Origin: DATBRG01 sp036560445
Lineage (GTDB): Bacteria > Pseudomonadota > Gammaproteobacteria > Burkholderiales > Methylophilaceae
Assembly: GCA_036560445.1 (NCBI GenBank)
Contig: DATBRG010000036.1
Coordinates: 34,194-98,193 of the forward strand
DNA length: 64,000 nt
Reading direction: 5' to 3'
Each line of letters opens with the position of its first letter. Position 1 is the stretch's first letter. Shown piece after piece: positions 44,310 to 52,792 of this stretch. The position numbers were made by a program, and so were the translations under genes. The notes beneath the pieces are model-generated. The model was not told the origin of the DNA. It saw only the letters and a list, made by a program, of their open reading frames with translations, and made no database searches.

Positions 44310-45197
44310 ATGGCTTATGGTTATCTAGTTGCTATGTTCGACATACTAGGTTTTGAGCAAAAGCTCGCAAGCATCGGATTAGCCGAGATGCTGGTTCGCT
44401 ACGAAGCCTTAATTGATATCGTTAACTACCGAAAGGAGCAAATAAAGCTCGTTTTTGGCGACGTAGGCTTTGCTGAAGCCCCGTATTGGAGCGCTGAAGG
44501 CGATGTATCCATTTTTAATAAGACCCATGGAGCTTATGCGAGCGACTCAATTTTGTTGTGGGCAGAGAGTACATGGCCAGCTGCACGTGGTAGAAATGTT
44601 GGCGAGTGCAAAGTTCTCGCCACCGATCCCGCAAATGGATGGGCTTATCTACCAATCCCATGCGACAACTTTCTTGATGTTTGTAACGACCTGATTTGCC
44701 GCAGCCTCGAGGTTGGGCTTCCATTAAGAGGTGCCATTTCTATGGGAGATGCGGTGCTTAATCAGGAAAAAAACATATTCCTTGGACAGCCTATAGTTGA
44801 AGCAGCTCGACTAGAAAAGGGGCAGAAATTTATCGGCGCTAGCTTTTGCGAAAGTGCAATAAACCAAACGATTCCGAAGAGATTCTCGCTTCAATTTGAC
44901 CGACATATCAAAAATGATTACAAAGGTGATTGGGGTGGAGTTGCACTAGATTGGCCTCGACATTGGCGTAGAACAAGGTCAACCGATCCCTTGACGGTCA
45001 TCAAAGCAATGAACACAGACAATCGGTACGCTACTTACTACAAAAATACTATCGACTTTGTCTCGTATTCAAATGGCTTTGCAAATCAATTTGAAACTAT
45101 TGAAGAAACATCAATTCGCTCGGTTTATGACGCTTTCTCTTGGTCTAAGGAAAATCTTTCTGTTAACGCATGCGCCATTCGCCGCATCCCAATTTAG
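44310..45197 (+). CDS. Class III nucleotide-cyclase-like protein, unknown function
   Basis: ATG 44310 is preferred over GTG 44304 because AGGTAGGG is correctly spaced; 295 residues. No full match to a named family was recognised, but the pattern resembles a class III cyclase catalytic domain: metal-ligand-like Asp11 in AMFDILGFEQ, Asp79 in YASDSILLW, LPLRGAISMGDAV, and FLGQPIVEAARLEKG resembling the GxxVNxAARLE stretch. The rest is unconserved. No membrane segment, no neighbouring effector gene. The codon choice is more AT-rich than neighbours and it splits hslR from a conserved radical SAM gene, suggesting acquisition. An eight-G tract (44281-44288) lies upstream. Confidence 0.55.
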   Translation: MAYGYLVAMFDILGFEQKLASIGLAEMLVRYEALIDIVNYRKEQIKLVFGDVGFAEAPYWSAEGDVSIFNKTHGAYASDSILLWAESTWPAARGRNVGECKVLATDPANGWAYLPIPCDNFLDVCNDLICRSLEVGLPLRGAISMGDAVLNQEKNIFLGQPIVEAARLEKGQKFIGASFCESAINQTIPKRFSLQFDRHIKNDYKGDWGGVALDWPRHWRRTRSTDPLTVIKAMNTDNRYATYYKNTIDFVSYSNGFANQFETIEETSIRSVYDAFSWSKENLSVNACAIRRIPI

Positions 45198-45275
45198 CGT
45201 GATGTCTAACGATTCATTTAAGTAGAATAGCCAACGTCCAGTTACCAGATTTATCCGAACCGACGAGTCAGTCAC

Positions 45276-46397
45276 TTACTCGAACATATCCATCTGCGGT
45301 TGTTGTGCTCCAGGCACAGCAAATAAATGGGTATTCAAATTTTTCCGTGATTGATTCAGCCCCAGCCTTTTTGTTGCTAGCTTGAAGCGTTGCGCAATCA
45401 TGTCGGCAAACAAGCCATTGCCACGCATCCTGCTATGGAAGTTGGCGTCATTAGCCTTGCCATTGCGGCTTTGCCTGACAATGCTCATCACATGCTCGGC
45501 CTTTAATGGATGGTGCAGTTTGAGCCACTCTTCAAATAGCGGCGCCACTTCCAGGGGTAGTCGCAGCAGCACATAACCAGCGCTGCGGGCGCCAGCTTCA
45601 GCGGCATGCTGCAATATGGTTTCCATCTCGGTATCGTTGAGCACCGGGATAATCGGCGCCGTCATCACCCCAACCGGGATTCCGGCTTCATGCAATGTGC
45701 GTATGGTTTCCAAGTGCCGGTGGGGTGCCGCGGCTCGTGGTTCTAGTGTGCGGCAAAGGTCTTTATCAAGCGTGGTGATGGAAACAAACACCTTGGCTAA
45801 GCCTTGTGCTGCCATCGGGGCGAGTATGTCGATATCGCGTTCCACCAATGCTGATTTGGTGACTATGCTGAAGGGGTGTTTATACTCTGCCAGCACCTGC
45901 AAAATCTCGCGTGTGATGCGGTATTTACGCTCCAGTGGCTGGTAGGGGTCGGTATTGATTCCCAGCGCTATAGGCGCACAAACATAGCCGGGTTTAGCCA
46001 GCTCTTTTCTAAGCAGCTTGGCAGCATCTGGTTTGATAAGTATCTTGCTTTCAAAATCCAGCCCAGCCGAGTAGCCCAGATAAGTGTGAGAAGGGCGCGC
46101 AAAACAATAGGTGCAGCCGTGTTCGCAGCCCCGATATGGGTTGATGGAGCGGTCGAAAGGAACATCTGGTGATTTCACCCAGTTGATGATGCTACGTGTG
46201 CTATCAATGATGACTTCAGTGCGGATGGGTGCCAGCTCTTCATCCAGATTGCCCCAGCCGTCATCATCGGCAAACCGCTCCAACTGTTCAAATCGCCCTA
46301 CAGAATTGCTGGCTGCACCTCGTCCTTTGAACAGCAGAGGCCGTGGGGCGTGCTCTGACAGAGCATCACCAGGGAATTTCTTTTCCATCGTAGCCAT
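45276..46397 (-). CDS. PA0069-family radical SAM protein
   Basis: The 373-residue product has a radical SAM cluster motif CEHGCTYC within INPYRGCEHGCTYCFARPSH, followed by YLGYSAGLDFESKI and the NTDPYQPLERKYRITREIL stretch, all typical of the SplB-like PA0069 family. Function of the family is not established; relation to spore photoproduct lyase suggests a nucleic-acid substrate. Its start lies 32 bases inside the end of the upstream SDR gene on the same strand; ATG 46388 is a possible alternative start. Confidence 0.88.
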   Translation of the reverse strand: MATMEKKFPGDALSEHAPRPLLFKGRGAASNSVGRFEQLERFADDDGWGNLDEELAPIRTEVIIDSTRSIINWVKSPDVPFDRSINPYRGCEHGCTYCFARPSHTYLGYSAGLDFESKILIKPDAAKLLRKELAKPGYVCAPIALGINTDPYQPLERKYRITREILQVLAEYKHPFSIVTKSALVERDIDILAPMAAQGLAKVFVSITTLDKDLCRTLEPRAAAPHRHLETIRTLHEAGIPVGVMTAPIIPVLNDTEMETILQHAAEAGARSAGYVLLRLPLEVAPLFEEWLKLHHPLKAEHVMSIVRQSRNGKANDANFHSRMRGNGLFADMIAQRFKLATKRLGLNQSRKNLNTHLFAVPGAQQPQMDMFE

Positions 46398-47064
46398 AAA
46401 ATTTGCCGCTATCTTTGCTTGAAATGTGTTCGATTACATTACGCATCCCGGCGATACTCTGCTGTACGGTAGTAGGGGCGCTGAATCCACCCATATCAGT
46501 TTGAACCCAGCCTGGATGCAATACGATAGCCATAATGCCCTGTGGCGCCAGATCTATAGCCAGACTTCTGGTGACCATGTTGAGCGCGGTTTTACTTGAG
46601 CGGTAAAGATAATGATGGCCGCTGGTATTGTCATCTATGCTGCCCATCTTGCTAGTGATGTTGACGATTTTTTTCTGGTCTCCGAGATGGAGGTTTTGGA
46701 TAAAGACCTCCGCCATTTTGAGCGGAGCCATGCTATTGACGTGAAAAGCTTCCATCCATGCTTCATAGTCAACGCTACCAAAAGCCTCTTTGCCTTTGTG
46801 GTAGATGCCAGCATTATTCAGCAATATATCCAGCTTGATGCCAGATAGCTCTTTAGCCAGAGGCTCAATCTGCCGGAAGTCGCTGACATCCAAAGTGTGT
46901 ACGCTCAAATTATTTGCATATTGTTGCTGTAGCTTCTGTAGTTCAGTGGCAGATTGCGGGTTACGACAGCAGGCGAAAACGCGCCACCCAGCATGGGCGT
47001 ATTGGCGACAGAATTCTAGCCCAAGCCCACGATTGGCGCCGGTTACAAGAATATTTGATGGCAT
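46366..47064 (-). CDS. Short-chain dehydrogenase/reductase
   Basis: The 232-residue classical SDR has TGANRGLGLEF (cofactor loop), NNAGIY (structural NNAG), Ser in NITSKMGSI, and YRSSK catalytic Tyr/Lys. The ACCRNP sequence after beta-2 and a carbonyl-reductase-like composition resemble the CsgA/sniffer-like group. Substrate unknown. The last 32 bases overlap the downstream radical SAM gene. It is divergent from the polysaccharide operon regulator. Confidence 0.9.
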   Translation of the reverse strand: MPSNILVTGANRGLGLEFCRQYAHAGWRVFACCRNPQSATELQKLQQQYANNLSVHTLDVSDFRQIEPLAKELSGIKLDILLNNAGIYHKGKEAFGSVDYEAWMEAFHVNSMAPLKMAEVFIQNLHLGDQKKIVNITSKMGSIDDNTSGHHYLYRSSKTALNMVTRSLAIDLAPQGIMAIVLHPGWVQTDMGGFSAPTTVQQSIAGMRNVIEHISSKDSGKFYGYDGKEIPW

Positions 47065-47114
47065 ACAGCCCCCTCAATTTACGATAAGAGATTATAGTCC
47101 TGCATGGCAGGTAC

Positions 47115-47167
47115 TTGTGCATCGCTAAGGATTCTTGTTACACTGCGTTCAACTCATGAACGCAGTG
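47115..47167 (+). promoter_or_regulatory. Promoter with overlapping 11-bp inverted-repeat operator before the EPS regulator
   Basis: TTGTGC (47115-47120), an 18-base spacer and an extended -10 (TG then TACACT, 47136-47144) form a candidate promoter. A perfect inverted repeat CACTGCGTTCA/TGAACGCAGTG (47141-47151 and 47157-47167, five-base centre) overlaps the -10 and the predicted start, as expected for a repressor site or a 5' RNA hairpin. The EPS-type winged-helix gene begins 20 bases downstream. Confidence 0.5.
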
Positions 47168-47186
47168 ACGCAGAGGCGTCATATAG

Positions 47187-47525
47187 ATGCTAACAGACGA
47201 GTATCGATACAAGATTCTAAAGCTGGTGGAAGGAAACCCTGCCATCAGCCAGCGCGAGCTTGCAAGCCAGCTGGGTGTCAGCTTGGGCAAAGTGAATTTT
47301 TGCCTCAAAGCACTCATCGAGAAAGGCCTGCTTAAGGCCACCAACTTCCGTAATAACAAAAACAAACTGGCCTATATGTATTTGCTTACCCCTAGCGGCA
47401 TAGAAGAAAAAGCCAGCATTACCGTGCGCTTCCTCAAATACAAAATACACGAATATGAAGCCTTGCAGGCAGAGATTGAAGAGCTGCGGCGCGAAGCGGC
47501 TTCAGGAGAGGATGTCAGGGTATGA
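47187..47525 (+). CDS. EPS-associated MarR-like transcriptional regulator
   Basis: The 112-residue product has a winged helix (MLTDEYRYKILKLVEG, AISQRELASQLGVSLGKVNFCLKALIEKGLLKATNFRNNKNKLAYMYLLTPSGIEEK, residues about 1-75), then a short coiled coil ending EIEELRREA. This matches the small regulator found at the head of exopolysaccharide and glycan operons in several proteobacteria. It probably controls this operon, perhaps at the inverted repeat upstream. Its stop overlaps the manC ATG (ATGA). Confidence 0.88.
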   Translation: MLTDEYRYKILKLVEGNPAISQRELASQLGVSLGKVNFCLKALIEKGLLKATNFRNNKNKLAYMYLLTPSGIEEKASITVRFLKYKIHEYEALQAEIEELRREAASGEDVRV

Positions 47526-48934
47526 ATGAGCGCTATGCAGTGATTTTGTGTGGCGGCTCGGGTACCAGGCTATGGCCACTCTCTCGCACACTGAGACCTA
47601 AACAGCTGCTGGCGCTGAATGGCGAGCAAACACTATTGCAGCAAACTGCCAAGCGGCTGGCGAAGCATGTGAAACCCACTAATCTCATTACGGTCACGCA
47701 TGAAGACCACCGTTTTGAGGTCAAGGGCCAGTTGGCGGAAATTTTGCCGGATGCAGTTGCCGGTGTTATGGCAGAGCCATGCGCACGCAATACCTTGCCT
47801 GCCATTGCCTGGGCAGTCAGTAAAATTCACGCACAAACGCCTGATGCATTTATAGGCGTATTCCCATCTGACCATTCAATTGATAACGAAGCGGCGTTTT
47901 TTGATGCGTGGCTTAGCGCTGAATCGGCTGCGGAACTAGGTTACCTGACCTTGTTGGGTATTTCACCGACAGAACCCGCCACCGGCTACGGCTATATCCA
48001 ACCCGCAGCCGATTTATTGCCCACTGATACTGCCTATGCTGTGCATAAGGTGGCGCGCTTTGTTGAAAAACCCCACCTGGTAAATGCGCAGAAATTTGTG
48101 GCGGAAGGTTACCTGTGGAATAGCGGCATGTTTGTATTCCGCGCCGATGTGTTCATGCAAATGCTAGAAAAATATCAGCCGGAGATCGCCGGGCAGATTA
48201 CTGAACTGAGTGATGCGAATCTAGCAACTCAATATGCCGCACTGCCCAATTTATCCATGGATTATGGCCTTGCAGAAAAGGCTGAAAAAGTGGCAGTAGT
48301 GCCGGTAGATATGGCCTGGAGCGACCTCGGCAGCTGGGATTCCATTTACCAGCGTCACGAAAAAAATGCAGATAATAATGTAACCCAAGGTGATGTCATT
48401 ACCGAAGATACCCAGAGTAGTCTGTTATGGAGCAATAGTGGTCTATTGGCGACGCTGGGAGTAAGCAATCTGGCGGTGATTCAGACCGTGGATGCGACAC
48501 TAATTTGCGACCGTAGCCGCACTGAGGATATCAAGGCTCTTGTGGGTATGGTGCAGAAACGCAACCCGGCGCTGACCGAAATTCACGCAACGGTAAGAAG
48601 GCCTTGGGGCACTTATACCGTGCTGGAAGAAGGCAGTAACTTCAAGATCAAGCGCATTGTGGTGAATCCTGGCGCCAAACTCTCTATGCAGTTACATCAT
48701 CACCGCTCAGAGCACTGGGTGGTCGTCTCCGGTACTGCGAAGATCACCAATGGCGAGCATGAGATTATCCTGCAGGAAAACGAATCTACTTATATCCCAA
48801 AGAATAATAAACATCGTCTGGAGAACGCCACTGACGTGCCGCTAAGCATCATCGAAGTGCAGTGTGGCGATTATGTTGGCGAGGACGATATTGTCCGTTT
48901 TGAAGATACCTATGGAAGGTCGATAGTGCAATGA
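47522..48934 (+). CDS. manC: Mannose-1-phosphate guanylyltransferase/mannose-6-phosphate isomerase
   Basis: The 470-residue bifunctional type II enzyme has the nucleotidyltransferase signature CGGSGTRLWPLSRTLRPKQLLAL, AEPCARNTLPAIAWA, VFPSDHSI, FVEKPHLVNAQKFV and SMDYGLAEKAEKVAVVPVDMAWSDLGSWDSI, followed by a C-terminal cupin (RRPWGTYTVLEEGSNFKIKRI, MQLHHHRSEHWVVVSG) for the isomerase. It makes GDP-mannose from mannose-6-P via mannose-1-P if a phosphomannomutase is supplied elsewhere. Overlaps gmd by four bases. Confidence 0.95.
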   Translation: MNERYAVILCGGSGTRLWPLSRTLRPKQLLALNGEQTLLQQTAKRLAKHVKPTNLITVTHEDHRFEVKGQLAEILPDAVAGVMAEPCARNTLPAIAWAVSKIHAQTPDAFIGVFPSDHSIDNEAAFFDAWLSAESAAELGYLTLLGISPTEPATGYGYIQPAADLLPTDTAYAVHKVARFVEKPHLVNAQKFVAEGYLWNSGMFVFRADVFMQMLEKYQPEIAGQITELSDANLATQYAALPNLSMDYGLAEKAEKVAVVPVDMAWSDLGSWDSIYQRHEKNADNNVTQGDVITEDTQSSLLWSNSGLLATLGVSNLAVIQTVDATLICDRSRTEDIKALVGMVQKRNPALTEIHATVRRPWGTYTVLEEGSNFKIKRIVVNPGAKLSMQLHHHRSEHWVVVSGTAKITNGEHEIILQENESTYIPKNNKHRLENATDVPLSIIEVQCGDYVGEDDIVRFEDTYGRSIVQ

Positions 48935-50016
48935 GTAAAGTCGCTTTAATCACAGGGGTTACCGGCCAGGATGGCGCGTATTTAGCCGAGTTGCTGCTCA
49001 ACAAGGGCTATGTTGTGCATGGCGTTAAACGCCGTGCCTCACTGTTTAATACTGATCGTATTGACCATCTCTACCAGGATCCACATGTCGATCACCAGAA
49101 TTTCATTCTGCATTATGGCGATCTTACTGATTCCACCAACCTGATTCGTATCATCCAGCAGGTACAGCCAGATGAGATATACAACCTGGCTGCTATGAGC
49201 CATGTGGCAGTGAGCTTTGAAACGCCTGAATACACAGCAAATGCTGATGGCTTGGGCACGCTGCGAATTCTGGAGGCAATACGCATACTTGGCCTGGAAA
49301 AGAAGACACGTTTTTACCAGGCCTCTACCTCTGAACTTTATGGCCTGGTGCAAGAAATCCCGCAAAAAGAGACCACACCTTTTTACCCGCGCAGCCCGTA
49401 TGCAGTAGCCAAGCTCTACGGCTACTGGATTACGGTTAATTACCGCGAAGCCTATGGCATCTACGCCTGCAACGGCATCTTGTTTAACCACGAATCGCCA
49501 ATACGCGGCGAAACCTTTGTTACGCGCAAGATCACGCGCGCGTTGGCTCGCATCAAGCTTGGCCTGCAGGACTGCCTGTATCTGGGCAATATGGACGCCT
49601 TACGCGATTGGGGCCATGCCAAGGACTACGTTGAGATGCAATGGCTGATGCTGCAGCAGGATCAACCAGAAGATTTCGTGATTGCGACCGGCGTGCAGTA
49701 TAGCGTGCGGGATTTCGTCAATGCCGCAGCCAAGGAACTGGGCATCCAGATAACCTGGAAAGGCCAGGGTGTTGAAGAGAAGGGCTATGATGCCGGCGGC
49801 AAATGTATCGTGCAGGTAGACCCGCGTTATTTCCGCCCAACTGAAGTTGAAACCTTGCTTGGCGACCCAACCAAAGCCAGGGAAAAACTGGGCTGGACGC
49901 CAAAGATTACCTTCGCCGAGTTGGTGTCAGAAATGGTGCGCGAAGACCTCAAATCAGCTGAGCGTGATGAATTGGTCAAGAGTCACGGCTATAGCGCTTT
50001 TGACTATCACGAATAA
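48931..50016 (+). CDS. gmd: GDP-mannose 4,6-dehydratase
   Basis: The 361-residue SDR has ITGVTGQDGAYLAELLL, YNLAAMSHVAVSFETPEYTANADGLGTLRILEAI, TSELYG, YPRSPYAVAKLYGYWITVNYREAYG and NHESPIRGETFVTRKITRA, the Gmd signatures including catalytic Tyr in YAVAK. It converts GDP-D-mannose to GDP-4-keto-6-deoxymannose, the first step to GDP-L-fucose or GDP-D-rhamnose/perosamine. The next gene shows that L-fucose is made. Confidence 0.97.
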   Translation: MSKVALITGVTGQDGAYLAELLLNKGYVVHGVKRRASLFNTDRIDHLYQDPHVDHQNFILHYGDLTDSTNLIRIIQQVQPDEIYNLAAMSHVAVSFETPEYTANADGLGTLRILEAIRILGLEKKTRFYQASTSELYGLVQEIPQKETTPFYPRSPYAVAKLYGYWITVNYREAYGIYACNGILFNHESPIRGETFVTRKITRALARIKLGLQDCLYLGNMDALRDWGHAKDYVEMQWLMLQQDQPEDFVIATGVQYSVRDFVNAAAKELGIQITWKGQGVEEKGYDAGGKCIVQVDPRYFRPTEVETLLGDPTKAREKLGWTPKITFAELVSEMVREDLKSAERDELVKSHGYSAFDYHE

Positions 50017-50031
50017 ATGCGGATTTGATTG

Positions 50032-51006
50032 ATGGATAAAAACGCCAAAATCTATGTTGCAGGCCACCGCGGGTTGGTGGGCTCGGCGTTGATACGCCAA
50101 TTGCAGGCTAATGGCTACAACAATTTGCTAACACGTACCCATGCTGAACTGAATTTGAATGACGCCTTGGCAACCCGGAAATTTTTTGAACAGGAAAAGC
50201 CGGAATATGTGTTTCTAGCCGCAGCCAAGGTGGGTGGTATCAATGCCAATAATATCTACCCGGCTGAGTTTATCCAGGCCAACCTCGCCATACAAACCAA
50301 TGTGATTCATGAGTCTTGGCAGAATGGAGTAAAGCGCCTGTTATTCCTTGGTTCTAGCTGCATCTATCCCAAGGACTGCCCGCAGCCAATCAAGGAAGAG
50401 TACCTGTTGACTGGCTATCTGGAGACTACTAACCGACCTTATGCGCTGGCCAAGATTGCCGGTATTGAAATGTGCTGGGCTTACAATCGCCAGTACGGCA
50501 CGCAATACTTGGCCGCCATGCCTACCAACCTTTATGGCCCTGGTGACAATTACGACCTTAAGAATTCACATGTGTTACCAGCGCTGATACGTAAATTCCA
50601 CGAAGCCAAGCTCAACAATAATCCAGCAGTCATGGTTTGGGGTAGCGGCAAGCCCCGGCGCGAGTTTCTTTACAGTGAAGACATGGCCGCCGCCTGTCTG
50701 GCGCTGATGAATTTGCCTGATGCCCAGTACAGCAGCCTGCTGGGGCTGGAAAACGACAATGCCAAGCCGCCTGTAGTCAATATAGGCGTGGGCGAAGACA
50801 TTACTATCGCTGATTTGGCAAAGTTAATAGCGCAGGTGGTTGGTTATGATGGGACGGTCGTATTTGACCCTGCGATGCCTGATGGCACCATGCGAAAATT
50901 GATGGATGTAGGCCGTCTGCAAGATATGGGATGGCAAGCTAGTGTATCTCTGGAACATGGCATTGCACTGGCTTATAGTGATTTCCAGGAAAATAAGGCT
51001 GCATGA
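50032..51006 (+). CDS. fcl: GDP-L-fucose synthase
   Basis: ATG 50032 is used (a TTG one codon earlier is less likely); 324 residues. Signatures are YVAGHRGLVGSALIRQLQ, AAAKVGGINANN, LGSSCIYPKDC, RPYALAKIAGIEMCWAYNRQYG (catalytic Tyr/Lys) and PTNLYGPGDNYD. The enzyme epimerises and reduces GDP-4-keto-6-deoxymannose to GDP-L-fucose using NADPH. It follows gmd by 15 bases and overlaps the ABC exporter gene by four. Confidence 0.96.
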   Translation: MDKNAKIYVAGHRGLVGSALIRQLQANGYNNLLTRTHAELNLNDALATRKFFEQEKPEYVFLAAAKVGGINANNIYPAEFIQANLAIQTNVIHESWQNGVKRLLFLGSSCIYPKDCPQPIKEEYLLTGYLETTNRPYALAKIAGIEMCWAYNRQYGTQYLAAMPTNLYGPGDNYDLKNSHVLPALIRKFHEAKLNNNPAVMVWGSGKPRREFLYSEDMAAACLALMNLPDAQYSSLLGLENDNAKPPVVNIGVGEDITIADLAKLIAQVVGYDGTVVFDPAMPDGTMRKLMDVGRLQDMGWQASVSLEHGIALAYSDFQENKAA

Positions 51007-52787
51007 GCACATTTGGCAAAATTCATGCCTTACTCACTCCAGCAGAACGCAGGGCTGCCTTAGTTTTGTTTGGCTTGATGGTGATCGGGATGCTGCTTGA
51101 AACATTGGGTATTGGCTTGGTTGTCCCGGCGATCACGTTGATGTTGCAGAGCGACTTGGCTGTGCACTACCCAAAAATTCAACCATTGTTTGATTGGTTG
51201 GGTAATCCTACCCAAGCACAGATGCTATCGATGGCTATGCTGGGCTTGGTGGGCATTTACCTGATCAAGAATATGTTTCTGGCTTTTCTCGCATGGCGGC
51301 AAACGCATTTTGCTTTTGGTGTGCAAATGCAGCTTTCACAGCGTTTATTTACTACCTATTTACGCCAGCCATACACCTTCCATTTGCAACGCAATTCCGC
51401 GCAGCTTATGCGCAATGTAACGGGTGAAGTTGGTATGTTTACCGGGGCTATTACCAATAGCCTCAGCATCATAACCGAAAGTTTGGTGCTTATCGGTATT
51501 GCCAGCTTGTTGTTGCTTGTAGAGCCCTTAGGAGCGCTGATTGTGGTGCTGGTGCTTGGCACATTTGCTGGCGGTTTTAACCTGATTACACGCAAGCGCA
51601 TCTTGCGCTGGGGTAAGGCACGACAGTATCACGATGGCTTACGTATCCAGCACCTGCAGCAGGGTTTGGGTGGTGCCAAGGACGTAAAACTTCTAGGGCG
51701 CGAAAGTGATTTTTTGGCTCAATACCAAACGCATAATATCCAGAGCGCACGAGTGGCAGAGTTTCAAACTACCTTGCAGCAGATCCCACGCCTATGGCTG
51801 GAATTACTTGCGGTGGCCGGCTTAGCGATTTTGGTGCAAACCATGCTCAGCCAGGGGCGAGATATGTCCAGCATTGTGCCCACCCTTAGTTTGTTTGCAG
51901 CAGCGGCATTTCGCCTTATGCCTTCAGTAAATCGTGTTTTAGCTTCAGCGCAGGCGTTGCGCTATGCACGCATAGTGATCAACACGCTGTATGAAGAATC
52001 TAAGCTGGATGTGGCACAAGGAGAAGTCCCCAGAAATAAGAGCTCTGGTAATACTCCTGCATTCCAGAATGAAATCTGCCTTTCCAATTTAAATTACAGC
52101 TATCCAAATGCTACATCGTCTGCACTTGATGATTTATCAATTACCGTCCGCAAAGGTGAATCTGTAGGGTTTATTGGGCCTAGCGGTTCGGGTAAGAGCA
52201 CTTTGATAGATGTAATTTTAGGGCTGCTGACACCCAGTTCAGGTCAAGTGGCTGTCGATGGGCAGGATATTCAAAACAACCTGCGTGCATGGCAGGACCA
52301 GATTGGCTATGTGCCGCAGACTATTTACCTCACGGACGATACGCTCAGGCGCAATATTGCTTTTGGATTGGCAGATGATCAGATTGATGATGAATCAGTA
52401 ATACGTGCCGTTAGAGATGCGCAACTGGAAGAGTTTGTCGCAAGCCAGGCTGATGGTCTACAGACCATGGTTGGTGAGCGTGGAATTCGTTTGTCTGGTG
52501 GGCAACGTCAGCGTATCGGCATCGCCAGGGCGCTATATCACGACCCCTCATTGCTGGTGCTGGACGAAGCGACCAGTGCATTGGACACCGAAATTGAAAC
52601 AGACGTTATGCAAGCTGTTGCCGCACTGCATGGCAGGAAAACCATATTGATAGTCGCGCATCGTCTCTCTACGGTTGAGCAATGTGACCGCTTGTATCGT
52701 CTGGATCATGGAAAATTAGTCGCAGAGGGTGCGCCTTTGGAGATTCTTAAACAGAAGAAGGCCGCATCTTCGGCCAGATCTGCCTGA
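51003..52787 (+). CDS. ABC exporter (PglK/MsbA-like half transporter)
   Basis: The 594-residue protein has an N-terminal membrane domain with about six helices (first two near residues 20-45 and 75-95) and a C-terminal ATPase with Walker A GPSGSGKST (about residue 394), Q-loop GYVPQTIYLTDDTL, signature LSGGQRQRIGIARAL and Walker B LLVLDEATSALD. The sequence style and glycan context suggest a PglK-type lipid-linked oligosaccharide flippase rather than a Wzm/Wzt system. If so, the glycan built by this operon is flipped to the periplasm preassembled on undecaprenyl pyrophosphate (inference). Confidence 0.88.
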   Translation: MSTFGKIHALLTPAERRAALVLFGLMVIGMLLETLGIGLVVPAITLMLQSDLAVHYPKIQPLFDWLGNPTQAQMLSMAMLGLVGIYLIKNMFLAFLAWRQTHFAFGVQMQLSQRLFTTYLRQPYTFHLQRNSAQLMRNVTGEVGMFTGAITNSLSIITESLVLIGIASLLLLVEPLGALIVVLVLGTFAGGFNLITRKRILRWGKARQYHDGLRIQHLQQGLGGAKDVKLLGRESDFLAQYQTHNIQSARVAEFQTTLQQIPRLWLELLAVAGLAILVQTMLSQGRDMSSIVPTLSLFAAAAFRLMPSVNRVLASAQALRYARIVINTLYEESKLDVAQGEVPRNKSSGNTPAFQNEICLSNLNYSYPNATSSALDDLSITVRKGESVGFIGPSGSGKSTLIDVILGLLTPSSGQVAVDGQDIQNNLRAWQDQIGYVPQTIYLTDDTLRRNIAFGLADDQIDDESVIRAVRDAQLEEFVASQADGLQTMVGERGIRLSGGQRQRIGIARALYHDPSLLVLDEATSALDTEIETDVMQAVAALHGRKTILIVAHRLSTVEQCDRLYRLDHGKLVAEGAPLEILKQKKAASSARSA

Positions 52788-52792
52788 ACATT

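Noticed and set aside
46366..46397. Frameshift or annotation error causing the SDR/radical SAM overlap
   Set aside because: Both reading frames are intact with conserved ends, and a short same-strand overlap is common; no lesion is needed.
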